This document shows positions 44,120-51,404 of a stretch of 64,000 nucleotides of DNA, one piece after another. The position numbers were made by a program, and so were the translations under genes. Within the stretch, counting starts at the first letter, position 1. The number at the start of each line of letters is the position of its first letter. This DNA comes from JAXDAY01 sp034679345. Its GTDB lineage: Bacteria > Eisenbacteria > RBG-16-71-46 > CAIMUX01 > VGJL01. The notes beneath the pieces are model-generated. The model was not told where the DNA came from and made no database searches. It saw only the letters and a list, made by a program, of their open reading frames with translations. The stretch lies in contig JAXDAY010000028.1 of assembly GCA_034679345.1 (NCBI GenBank), positions 124,001 through 188,000 of the forward strand, written 5' to 3'.

Positions 44120-44725
44120 TTGACAGGGAAGCATCCGCGATCAGATCGCCGGGCAGCCGATCGAATCGTTCTCGAGCCGATCGGGGTCATCCACTCACCC
44201 TACCGCCGCGTCGAGGGGATGCCGATCCAGCCGCGCGGAGCCCTCGGTATCGAGGGGATCGTGGAAGTCTCCCCTGCGTTCCGCGAGGGATTGGCGGATC
44301 TCGAAGGCTTCTCTCATCTGATCCTGCTCTTTCACTTTCACCGCGCCTCGGCTCCGAAGCTGCGCGCGCTCCCCTTTCTCGACACAAAGGAGAGAGGCGT
44401 CTTCGCAACTCGATCTCCGGCTCGGCCGAACGGTCTCGGCCTCAGCGTGGTCCGACTCCGATCCGTCCTCGACGGGAAGCTCGATGTGGAGAATGTCGAT
44501 ATCCTCGACGGCACCCCTCTCCTCGACATCAAGCCGTACGTTCCGGACTTCGATTCATTCGATGATGCGTCGGTCGGTTGGCTTGCCGCGACCCGCGTGG
44601 GCGACCCGGGACGGCTTCGCGGCCAACGCTCCGACGGCCGGTTCCGAGGCGTGGAAACCGCGATGGGCGCCCCACCCGCAGGACCGCCCGCGGACCCGAG
44701 GAACGATGCGCAAGGCGACGACTAG
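44120..44725 (+). CDS. TrmO/TsaA-family tRNA methyltransferase-like protein
   Basis: A 201-residue protein of the TrmO (YaeB/TsaA) family, which N6-methylates t6A37 of tRNA using SAM. The conserved blocks are EPIGVIHSPY near the start, LEGFSHLILLFHFHR, FATRSPARPNGLGLSVVRL and LDIKPYVPDFD. The start is a TTG at 44120 with GGGAGGGA six bases upstream. The C-terminal 50 residues are not conserved and Pro/Gly-rich. The last 20 bases overlap the sigma54 activator gene, so the two are probably co-transcribed. TsaA-like genes near metal-cluster genes may have another role. Confidence 0.88.
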   Translation: MTGKHPRSDRRAADRIVLEPIGVIHSPYRRVEGMPIQPRGALGIEGIVEVSPAFREGLADLEGFSHLILLFHFHRASAPKLRALPFLDTKERGVFATRSPARPNGLGLSVVRLRSVLDGKLDVENVDILDGTPLLDIKPYVPDFDSFDDASVGWLAATRVGDPGRLRGQRSDGRFRGVETAMGAPPAGPPADPRNDAQGDD

Positions 44726-46106
44726 ATCGAAGAGGCGCGCCGCTTCTGCCCTCTCGACGAAGACCGACGCGGTCCTCGAGAGCATTTCCGACGGAGTCTT
44801 CACAATCGATCTCAACTGGAGAATCCGGACCTTCAACCGCGCCGCCGAGGAGATCACAGGCATCTCCAGACTAGACGCCATCGGTCGGCTTTGTTCGGAG
44901 GTCTTTCGCTGCAGTCTATGCGAGTCGGAATGCGCTCTCCGAAAAACCCTGAGGACGGGAAAGGCGATCGTCGGTCGATCGGGCTACATCGTCGACTCCG
45001 AGGGCGCCGCCGTTCCCATCAGCGTGTCCACCGCTGTCCTCCGCGACTCCGCCGGTCGGGTCGTTGGCGGCGCCGAGACTTTTCGAGACCTGAGCGAGGT
45101 CGAAGCCCTCCGACAGGAACTCGAGGGGCGCCGCCGCATCGGAGACCTTGTGAGCGCGAGCCCTCTCATGCAAAGGGTCTTCGACGCCCTGCCCGCGATC
45201 GCCGCAAGCCCAAGCACAGTGCTGATCCTTGGCGAAACGGGCACGGGCAAGGAGATGATCGCACGGACGATCCACTCGCTGAGCACCCGCTCCGCGAGTC
45301 CATTCCTTGCCGTGAATTGCGCCGCCCTCCCCGAAACCCTCCTCGAGGCGGAGCTCTTTGGCTACAAGGCCGGAGCCTTCACAGGGGCTCACAAGGACAA
45401 GCCGGGGCGATTCGGCTTGGCGAAGGGGGGAACTCTCCTGCTCGACGAGATCGGAGAGGTGAGCCCCTCGGTTCAGATCCGTCTACTGCGAGTCCTTCAA
45501 GAGCGTTCCTACGAGCCGCTGGGCGGGACACGCTCCGAGACCACCGACGCCCGGATCATTGTCGCGACGAATCGCGATCTCGCGGAGAGAGTCCGCGCCG
45601 GGGCATTCCGCGAGGACCTCTACTACAGAGTCAACGTCGTCCGGGTGGAACTCCCGCCCCTCCGCCAGAGGAAGGAAGATATTCCGCTGCTCGTCGACGA
45701 GTTCATCGTGCGCTTCAACAGGATCCAGCGTCGAGCCGTTCGGGGCATCTCCTTGGAGGCGATCTCCTTGCTCATGGCCCACGACTGGCCGGGGAATGTG
45801 CGGGAGCTGGAGAACGCCGTCGAGCGCGCGTTCGTCGTCTGCGGCGACGGGCCGATCGACATCCGGCATCTGCCCACGGAGTTGATCTCCCGCGGTGGGG
45901 CGGCCGCGGCCTCCTCCTCCGACATCCGCGCCGCCCACGATTCGCTCGATGTCCGGGCGATCCAGGCAGCGCTGGATCGGCACGGCCAGAATCGGGCTGC
46001 CGCAGCCCTCGATCTCGGAATCCATAGAAGCACTCTCCACCGGAAGGCGAAGAGGCTCGGTCTTCCACTTCCGGAACGGGACGGCCGCTCTCAAACGCCC
46101 CCCTGA
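44706..46106 (+). CDS. PAS-domain sigma54-dependent transcriptional activator
   Basis: A 466-residue enhancer-binding protein. I chose the ATG at 44706 with GAGGAAC upstream. The N-terminal PAS domain (about 15-130) has four Cys spaced as C63-x5-C69-x2-C72-x3-C76, a likely site for an Fe-S cluster or redox signal. The AAA+ domain has Walker A GETGTGKEM, the sigma54-contact loop GAFTGA and Walker B LLLDEIGE. The C-terminus is a Fis-type helix-turn-helix (NRAAAALDLGIHRSTLHRKA). A -24/-12 promoter lies 157 bases downstream of its stop. It most likely switches on the ORP-like operon that follows. Confidence 0.94.
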   Translation: MRKATTRSKRRAASALSTKTDAVLESISDGVFTIDLNWRIRTFNRAAEEITGISRLDAIGRLCSEVFRCSLCESECALRKTLRTGKAIVGRSGYIVDSEGAAVPISVSTAVLRDSAGRVVGGAETFRDLSEVEALRQELEGRRRIGDLVSASPLMQRVFDALPAIAASPSTVLILGETGTGKEMIARTIHSLSTRSASPFLAVNCAALPETLLEAELFGYKAGAFTGAHKDKPGRFGLAKGGTLLLDEIGEVSPSVQIRLLRVLQERSYEPLGGTRSETTDARIIVATNRDLAERVRAGAFREDLYYRVNVVRVELPPLRQRKEDIPLLVDEFIVRFNRIQRRAVRGISLEAISLLMAHDWPGNVRELENAVERAFVVCGDGPIDIRHLPTELISRGGAAAASSSDIRAAHDSLDVRAIQAALDRHGQNRAAAALDLGIHRSTLHRKAKRLGLPLPERDGRSQTPP

Positions 46107-46214
46107 CCCTGCCCGCGCCCCATGTCGTCGCAGGATCGCGACTTCACTTGAGGAGCAGAGTCGCATTACGGCAACACTGGCGGGATCGACGCCTGCTGGG
46201 CCGCCGCCGCGATT

Positions 46215-46235
46215 GCAGTCCACGCATGGACCTGC
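46215..46235. promoter_or_regulatory. Imperfect inverted repeat, possible activator site
   Basis: gcagtcca (46215-46222) and tggacctgc (46227-46235) form an imperfect inverted repeat with a four-base centre, about 30-50 bases upstream of the -24 element. A second repeat, gtcgc...gcgac, lies at 46127-46142. Either could bind the Fis-type domain of the adjacent sigma54 activator. Confidence 0.3.
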
Positions 46236-46262
46236 GCGGTTTCGGGGATGCCGTCCTGTTTC

Positions 46263-46278
46263 GGGCACGAACCCTGCA
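46263..46278 (+). promoter_or_regulatory. Sigma54 (-24/-12) promoter of the ORP-like operon
   Basis: The sequence GGGCACGAACCCTGCA matches the sigma54 consensus TGGCACG-N4-TTGCW in GGCACG and TGCA, with exactly ten bases between the invariant GG (46264-46265) and GC (46276-46277). Transcription would start near 46289, about 50 bases before the ATG at 46339. The gene just upstream encodes a sigma54 activator. Confidence 0.65.
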
Positions 46279-46338
46279 CTACCCGACATGGAGCGGAGAG
46301 CGGGAACGACGGAGGATCGCTGTGGGGAGTCAATCGCG

Positions 46339-46950
46339 ATGAGAGTGGCGCTCGCAACATGGCAAGGCAGGATCGCGCCTGTCTTCGACGTCGTCGGCCA
46401 GGTCCGGTTGCTCGGCATCCAGTCGGGTCAAGTGGAGTCCGAGACTCAGGAGCCGCTCGAAGGGCTCACACCCCAGCAGCGGGCGCTTCGCCTGGCCGAG
46501 GTTGGCGTCGACCTGCTCGTCTGCGGCGCGATCTCCCGGCCGATACACGCGATCCTTGAGGCATACGGGATTCGAGTCGTCCCCTTCGTGACGGGCGAGA
46601 CGAAGAGCGTCATCGATGCGCTTCTCCAGGGGCGCCTGGGGGATCGTTCGTTTTCGATGCCGGGCGTCCAGGCTGCCCGCCGGCGGGCCCGCAGTTGGGA
46701 TGTAGGCCATCGAACGGAGGAACTGATGGAAGAAGCACGCAATCAGATGGGCCGCGGGCGCCGGCGAAGGGGTACGGGGCGCGGCGGAGGGAGCGGGAAT
46801 CCACAGGGCCGCCCGGGGAGAGGAGGTGCGATGGGCGCGGGGGGATCGTGCGTATGCCCCTCTTGTGGTTACGAAGAAGCTCACGAGCGGGGTGTGCCTT
46901 GCACGCAGAAGCGTTGCCCGCATTGTTCATCGGCTCTGATCCGTCGTTGA
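46339..46950 (+). CDS. NifX/ORP-like metal-cluster-binding protein with C-terminal zinc ribbon
   Basis: A 203-residue protein with GGGGAG nine bases before the ATG. Residues 1-105 form a dinitrogenase Fe-Mo cofactor (NifX/NifB-C) domain: MRVALATWQGRIAPVFDV, then EVGVDLLVCGAISRPIHAIL and VIDALLQGRL. Residues 138-168 are an Arg/Gly-rich linker. The C-terminus has five Cys in CVCPSCGYEE, GVPCTQ and RCPHCSS, a rubredoxin-like or zinc-ribbon site. The NifX domain probably carries a metal or Fe-S/Mo cluster. It is the first gene after the sigma54 promoter. Confidence 0.88.
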   Translation: MRVALATWQGRIAPVFDVVGQVRLLGIQSGQVESETQEPLEGLTPQQRALRLAEVGVDLLVCGAISRPIHAILEAYGIRVVPFVTGETKSVIDALLQGRLGDRSFSMPGVQAARRRARSWDVGHRTEELMEEARNQMGRGRRRRGTGRGGGSGNPQGRPGRGGAMGAGGSCVCPSCGYEEAHERGVPCTQKRCPHCSSALIRR

Positions 46951-47003
46951 CGGATCCACGGAGCCGCGGCCGAGACTGAATCGATCGAATTGGAGGTTTC
47001 GCC

Positions 47004-47366
47004 ATGCCGGGAGGTGATCGCACAGGACCGATGGGGATGGGACCCCGAACCGGAAGGGCCGCAGGTTACTGCGGCGGCTTCGGGATGCCCGGGAGTCAGA
47101 ATCTAGCCCTTGGCCGCTGGGGGGCTGGAGATTGGGGCTGGGGCTACGGACCGCGAGGAGGTAGGGGCGGAGGACGGGGCTGGCGTCACTGGTACCGAGC
47201 GACGGGATTGCCGGGTTGGCTGCGCGGCGTCGCGGCACCCTTCGGGTTGGACGCCGGTATGGAGAAGGAGTTCCTCTCGCGCCAGGCCCGCGCCCTCCAA
47301 GCGGAGTTGAAAGCGCTCAACGATCGAATCGGTGAGACCGAATCCGGCGAACCGCCGAGACCGTGA
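47004..47366 (+). CDS. DUF5320-domain Gly-rich protein
   Basis: A 120-residue protein with GGAGG before the ATG. The N-terminal MPGGDRTGPMGMGPRTGRAA followed by GYCGGFG is the DUF5320 signature, which often travels with NifX-like and MinD-like genes. The middle is Gly/Trp/Arg-rich (WGAGDWGWGYGPRGGRGGGR). The C-terminus is a short coiled-coil (EKEFLSRQARALQAELKALN) typical of the family. The family has no known biochemical role. The position between two NifX-like genes suggests a partner or assembly factor. Confidence 0.85.
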   Translation: MPGGDRTGPMGMGPRTGRAAGYCGGFGMPGSQNLALGRWGAGDWGWGYGPRGGRGGGRGWRHWYRATGLPGWLRGVAAPFGLDAGMEKEFLSRQARALQAELKALNDRIGETESGEPPRP

Positions 47367-47423
47367 GCTAGCCCTTCGATTTCGCAGACGCCCCTGATTG
47401 TTCGCAAATCGGGGAGGGGAGGG

Positions 47424-47795
47424 ATGTGTGGAATGAAGATCGCGTTTTCTACCTCGGGCAGCGACATCGAGGCGCCGCTCGACGAACGGTTCGGAAGAGC
47501 AGCCGGGTTCTTGATCTATGACGACGACGGCGACCGCGTCGAGTGGATCGAGAATGGCCAAAGCGCCGATGCCGCCCAGGGCGCGGGGATTCGGGCCGCG
47601 CAAGCGATCGTCCGCGCCGGCGCCAATGCGGTCGTGACGGGCCACTGCGGACCCAAAGCCTTCCGCGTGCTCGCGGCCGCAGGCGTACCCGTCTACTTGA
47701 CAGACGCCGCGACTGTCTCCAAAGCCCTCGAGGCATTTCGAGCGGGTAGTCTCGAAAGGGCCGCGACCGGCGATGTGGAGAGCCACTGGTCTTGA
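47424..47795 (+). CDS. NifX-like (Fe-Mo cofactor family) metal-cluster-binding protein
   Basis: A 123-residue single-domain member of the dinitrogenase iron-molybdenum cofactor family. MKIAFSTSGSDIEAPLDERF, then GRAAGFLIYD, GANAVVTGHCGPKAFRVL and ALEAFRAGSL follow the family closely. Starts at 47424 (MCG-MKI) and 47433 (MKI) are both possible because the GGGGAGGGGAGGG stretch serves either; the family usually starts at MKI. Cys in TGHCG replaces the more common Gly and could ligate metal. It follows the DUF5320 gene by 57 bases. Confidence 0.9.
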   Translation: MCGMKIAFSTSGSDIEAPLDERFGRAAGFLIYDDDGDRVEWIENGQSADAAQGAGIRAAQAIVRAGANAVVTGHCGPKAFRVLAAAGVPVYLTDAATVSKALEAFRAGSLERAATGDVESHWS

Positions 47796-47859
47796 GCCGC
47801 CAGGCTCGTGGCGTCTCGGAAGTGCCGCTGCGCGGACGCGCCCCGGAAGGCACTCATCA

Positions 47860-48723
47860 ATGACTATCGCCATCGCGTCGGGGAAGGGCGGCACCGGCAA
47901 GACAACCGTTTCCGTGAATCTCGCCCGAGTCGCACCTGGGCCGACGCAGTTGCTCGATTGCGATGTTGAGGAGCCGAACGATCATCTCTTCTTTCGAGGG
48001 ACGCCGCACCTGCTGGAAACGGTCTCCTTGCCGGTGCCGGAAATCGACCCCGATCTCTGCAACGGTTGCGGGGCTTGCACGCGGTTTTGCGCCTATAACG
48101 CCATTGTAGGACTGGAGAACACGCCGCTCGTCTTCGCGGACTTGTGCCATGGATGCGGCGGCTGCGTCCGCGTTTGCCCGACGGGAGCCATTCGGGAGGT
48201 CGAGCGGCCCATTGGCGTCGTGGAGACGGTCGATGCCGGCGACCTCAGTCTCGTCTTTGGTCGACTGCACATCGGCGTCCCCAGCGCGCCGCCTGTCATT
48301 CGGCGGGTGAGGGCCTATCGGCGAGCCGACGCGCTCGTGCTCATCGATGCCCCCCCCGGAGTGACCTGTCCCGTGATCGCCGCCGCACGCGATGCGGACT
48401 TCCTGCTACTTGTCGCCGAACCGACTCCCTTCGGAATCAACGATCTGGGCCTCGCGATCGCACTGGCGCGAGAACTGGAGCTTCCATTCGGCGTGGTCGT
48501 GAACAGGATGGGAATCGGGGACGACGCGATCAGGGGCTTTTGCAGAGGCCACGGGATCCCAATCCTTCTGGAGATCCCCGAGGATCGCAGGATCGCCAGG
48601 GTCTGCTCCAAGGGCCAGCTGGTCGTGGAAGAACTCCCCGAGTACCGAGGGATGTTCCTCGAACTCCTCGAAAGGTTGCGGAAGTACGCGGGGAGGAGCG
48701 GGGTCCAATGGACCTTCTCATAG
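47860..48723 (+). CDS. MinD/Mrp-type ATPase with inserted 2[4Fe-4S] ferredoxin domain
   Basis: A 287-residue cytoplasmic ATPase. The deviant Walker A is SGKGGTGKTT (residues 7-16). Residues 63-112 are a bacterial ferredoxin insert with Cys67-70-73-77 (CNGCGACTRFC) and Cys96-99-102-106 (CHGCGGCVRVCP), enough for two [4Fe-4S] clusters. LIDAPPGVTCPVIAA is the Walker B/switch region. Its paralogue lies at 49484. In the Desulfovibrio ORP locus two such ATPases sit side by side. The ATG at 47860 has GGAAGG nine bases upstream. It overlaps the ZIP transporter gene by 16 bases. Confidence 0.94.
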   Translation: MTIAIASGKGGTGKTTVSVNLARVAPGPTQLLDCDVEEPNDHLFFRGTPHLLETVSLPVPEIDPDLCNGCGACTRFCAYNAIVGLENTPLVFADLCHGCGGCVRVCPTGAIREVERPIGVVETVDAGDLSLVFGRLHIGVPSAPPVIRRVRAYRRADALVLIDAPPGVTCPVIAAARDADFLLLVAEPTPFGINDLGLAIALARELELPFGVVVNRMGIGDDAIRGFCRGHGIPILLEIPEDRRIARVCSKGQLVVEELPEYRGMFLELLERLRKYAGRSGVQWTFS

Positions 48724-49469
48724 TCATACTCATCTTCACCCTTCTCGGCTCCGTGATATCCGCGGGGATCGCGGCGGTCATTCTCTTTGTGCCCGCGGAC
48801 CGCCGGGAACCGTGGATAGGAATCCTCATTCCCTACGCCATCGGCACGCTGCTCGGGGCCGCGTTCCTCGGAATGATCCCCGATACGCTGCTCCGCTTAC
48901 CGGCGTCCACCGCGCTGAGCGCGATTCTGGCGGGAATCATCCTTTTCTTCGCGATGGAGAAACTGGCGATCTGGCGTCACTGCCACCGGCACCACTGCGA
49001 GATCCACTCCCGGTCCGGTCCCCTCATTCTCATCGGCGATTCGTTGCACAACTTTGTCGATGGCATCGCAATCGCAGCAGCGTTCTCGACGTCCACATCC
49101 TTAGGCATCGCCACCTCCGTCGCCGTCATCGCTCACGAAGTCCCTCAGGAGGTTGGCGATTTCGCCATTCTCTTATCCGATGGCTACTCGAGGGGCCGTG
49201 CTTTCCTATACAATCTCCTGTCGAGCATGGCAGCCATCTTGGGGGCCGTCCTCATGTATGCCTTTCTGGCTCCCATTCAAGGCGCGCTCCCTTACTTTTT
49301 GGCTCTGTCCGCGGCTAGCTTCGTGTACATCGCTCTGGCGGATTTGGTCCCGGGCCGTCGGGATTCATTCAGCCTGCTCGGTTTGGTCTGGGAGATACTC
49401 CTCATCGCGGCTGGGATCGCGACGATTCGGATGCTTCAGTTGGCAAGCGGCGCGCTTCGAGTCTCTTAA
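48708..49469 (+). CDS. ZIP-family metal transporter
   Basis: A 253-residue membrane protein with about eight hydrophobic segments. The ZIP metal-site motifs are HNFVDGIAIA (helix IV) and AHEVPQEVGDF (helix V). The second His of the usual HExPHE is Gln here, as in some other bacterial ZIP proteins. A His-rich loop (WRHCHRHHCEIH) lies between helices III and IV and probably binds metal on one side. I chose ATG 48708 with GAGGAG upstream. It overlaps the upstream ATPase by 16 bases and precedes the second ATPase by 14, so it is part of the operon. It may supply Zn, Fe or Mn for cluster building. Confidence 0.9.
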   Translation: MDLLIVILIFTLLGSVISAGIAAVILFVPADRREPWIGILIPYAIGTLLGAAFLGMIPDTLLRLPASTALSAILAGIILFFAMEKLAIWRHCHRHHCEIHSRSGPLILIGDSLHNFVDGIAIAAAFSTSTSLGIATSVAVIAHEVPQEVGDFAILLSDGYSRGRAFLYNLLSSMAAILGAVLMYAFLAPIQGALPYFLALSAASFVYIALADLVPGRRDSFSLLGLVWEILLIAAGIATIRMLQLASGALRVS

Positions 49470-49483
49470 AGGAGTCGTCTAGG

Positions 49484-50956
49484 GTGGCTGAAAGACTGCG
49501 AGAGCTGGTCGTCGTGAGCGGCAAGGGGGGCACGGGCAAGACGAGCGTGACCGCATCCTTCGCATCTCTCTCCGATAGCGCGGTCATCGCCGATTGCGAT
49601 GTGGACGCCGCCGATCTTCACGTTGTCCTGTCCCCCCGAGTCCTGAGCCATCACGAGTTCTACAGCGGCATGGAAGCGCGGATTCGGCCCGAATCGTGCC
49701 TGGGCTGCGGAGTCTGCGTGGATGCCTGTCGATTCGAGGCGATCTCAGCCGCGGACGATGAGCCGAGCCTCGCCCACGGCCACCATCCCCAAGCCCCCTC
49801 CCACTTCGCATCGATGGCGCGCATGGAGATCGATCCGTTCGCGTGCGAGGGATGCGGAGTCTGTCGACTCGTCTGTCCCAACGGGGCGATCGATCTCGCA
49901 GAGTGCCGCTGCGGATCCTGGATGATCTCGGAGACTCGTTGCGGCCCTATGGTTCACGCGCGTCTGAGCATCGGAGGGGAGAATTCCGGCAAACTCGTCT
50001 CCATCGTGCGGCGGGAGGCCCGCCGCGTCGCGAGGGAGTCCGGAAGGGACACCGTATTGGTCGACGGGCCGCCCGGCATCGGATGTCCGGCAATTGCCTC
50101 GATCACGGGAGCCTCGAGCCTCCTGGCGGTCACGGAGCCGACCGTCTCAGGCGCGCACGATCTCTTGAGGGTCCTCTCACTCGCCCGACACTTCGGAACG
50201 CGCGCGTTCGTCTGCGTCAACCGATGGGATGTGAACCCGGGAATGTCGGAATCGATCGAGGCCGAAGCTGCCCGTGCGGGAGCCGCCGTGACCAGCCGTA
50301 TCCGATACGACCCCTCGGTCGCCCGCGCTCAACTTGAGGCCAAAACTGTTGTGGAGATGAAAGCTCCGGCGGCGGACGATATCCGCCGGGTCTGGGAAGA
50401 TCTGAATGGCTATGAGAGAACGAATGCATACGGAGGAGGCAGGACGGTTCACCCCGACGACTCTCGATCATGCGGCGCGTCCGCGCAACTTCGGCCCCAT
50501 GGAGGACCCGGATGGCCATGCCATCCTGACCGGTCCTTGTGGAGAGACGGTGGAGTTCTGGCTCAGAGTGCGCGACGGCCGAGTCCAGAGGGTGCACTTC
50601 ATGACGGATGGATGCGGCTCGGCCCGGGCCTGCGGGAGCATCCTGACCACCCTGGTCGAGGGGCGAAGCCTAGAAAACGCCGCCTGCGGGCAATCCGAGA
50701 TCCTCCAGGCCCTCGGCGGTCTTCCGGCCGAGTCCGCTCACTGCGCGCTCTTGGCGTCCAGTGCCTTGGCGAGAGCGTGCGCGGACGCCCGAGAGAGGAC
50801 GAGATCCCGCACGCGACGGGGCAGCCCCACGGAAGAGCAGCGAGACTCCACGCAATCTTCCCTTGGTGCGAGGGGAACCGGCGCGTGCGCGCAGCAGCCG
50901 ATCACCCTGAGCGTTCGGCACGGGCACGCGCACTGCATCCTCTGCGGCCAGAATAA
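49484..50956 (+). CDS. Second ferredoxin-MinD ATPase with out-of-frame C-terminal extension
   Basis: An open frame of 490 codons. Residues 1-306 are a MinD/Mrp-type ATPase: Walker A VSGKGGTGKT, then an insert with Cys72-75-78-82 and Cys121-124-127-131 for two [4Fe-4S] clusters, VDGPPGIGCPAIA as the switch region and the family ending DDIRRVWEDLNG. Beyond about 50405 the frame runs on for about 185 residues of low-complexity Arg/Pro/Gly sequence that overlaps, in another frame, the IscU-like gene. A TGA in the +1 frame (50403-50405) directly precedes that gene's ATG. A one-base error or real frameshift near the end would give a normal protein of about 306 residues. Confidence 0.9.
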   Translation: MAERLRELVVVSGKGGTGKTSVTASFASLSDSAVIADCDVDAADLHVVLSPRVLSHHEFYSGMEARIRPESCLGCGVCVDACRFEAISAADDEPSLAHGHHPQAPSHFASMARMEIDPFACEGCGVCRLVCPNGAIDLAECRCGSWMISETRCGPMVHARLSIGGENSGKLVSIVRREARRVARESGRDTVLVDGPPGIGCPAIASITGASSLLAVTEPTVSGAHDLLRVLSLARHFGTRAFVCVNRWDVNPGMSESIEAEAARAGAAVTSRIRYDPSVARAQLEAKTVVEMKAPAADDIRRVWEDLNGYERTNAYGGGRTVHPDDSRSCGASAQLRPHGGPGWPCHPDRSLWRDGGVLAQSARRPSPEGALHDGWMRLGPGLREHPDHPGRGAKPRKRRLRAIRDPPGPRRSSGRVRSLRALGVQCLGESVRGRPREDEIPHATGQPHGRAARLHAIFPWCEGNRRVRAAADHPERSARARALHPLRPE

Positions 50957-51320
50957 TCCATCCTCCTGGGGGGTCCGATTCGACGCGGGCGAGGGCAACT
51001 CGGTTCACGGACGCATGAGGCCCAACGCCGACTTCCAGGGATACGACGGGATCCTCCACGGCGGGGTCATCGCCGCGCTCCTCGACGCCGCAATGACGCA
51101 TTGCCTCTTCCACATCGATGTTCAGGCCGTGACCGGCGACCTCCACGTGCGATTCCTGCAACCAGTCTCCGCCTCCGCAACGATCGATGTGCGGGCGCAT
51201 GTGGTCTCGGCGACGTCGCGCCTCTTCTACCTCCGAGCGGAGCTCTGCGACGGGGATCGGCTCATGGCCTGGGGGGAAGGTACGTTCGTTCGCCGCAACA
51301 ACGGGAATGGACAGACCTAG
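50406..51320 (+). CDS. IscU/NifU-like scaffold fused to PaaI-type hotdog thioesterase
   Basis: A 304-residue protein of two domains. Residues 15-128 are an Fe-S scaffold (IscU/NifU-N) with the three ligand Cys in TGPCGET (45), TDGCGSA (70) and AHCALL (113) and the ALGGLPAES loop. The Asp after the first Cys in IscU is Glu here. Residues 173-297 are a PaaI-like hotdog thioesterase: HCILCGQNNPSSWG, then YDGILHGGVIAALLDAAM with the HGG active-site motif. The linker of about 40 residues is Arg/Ser/Thr-rich. This pairing is not one I know. It closes the operon. Frame continuity through the linker should be checked. Confidence 0.85.
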   Translation: MAMRERMHTEEAGRFTPTTLDHAARPRNFGPMEDPDGHAILTGPCGETVEFWLRVRDGRVQRVHFMTDGCGSARACGSILTTLVEGRSLENAACGQSEILQALGGLPAESAHCALLASSALARACADARERTRSRTRRGSPTEEQRDSTQSSLGARGTGACAQQPITLSVRHGHAHCILCGQNNPSSWGVRFDAGEGNSVHGRMRPNADFQGYDGILHGGVIAALLDAAMTHCLFHIDVQAVTGDLHVRFLQPVSASATIDVRAHVVSATSRLFYLRAELCDGDRLMAWGEGTFVRRNNGNGQT

Positions 51321-51404
51321 GACGGAAGGCGTCGATGAGGGTCTCCTATGAAACTTCATCGCCGCCGAGCGCGCTTCGGCGAGCAATCGAAGAGGCAGAA
51401 TTCT

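Noticed and set aside
47367..47423. Possible hairpin cccctgatt...aatcgggg between the DUF5320 and NifX genes
   Set aside because: It has a bulge, no T-run, and the downstream NifX gene seems to belong to the same operon.
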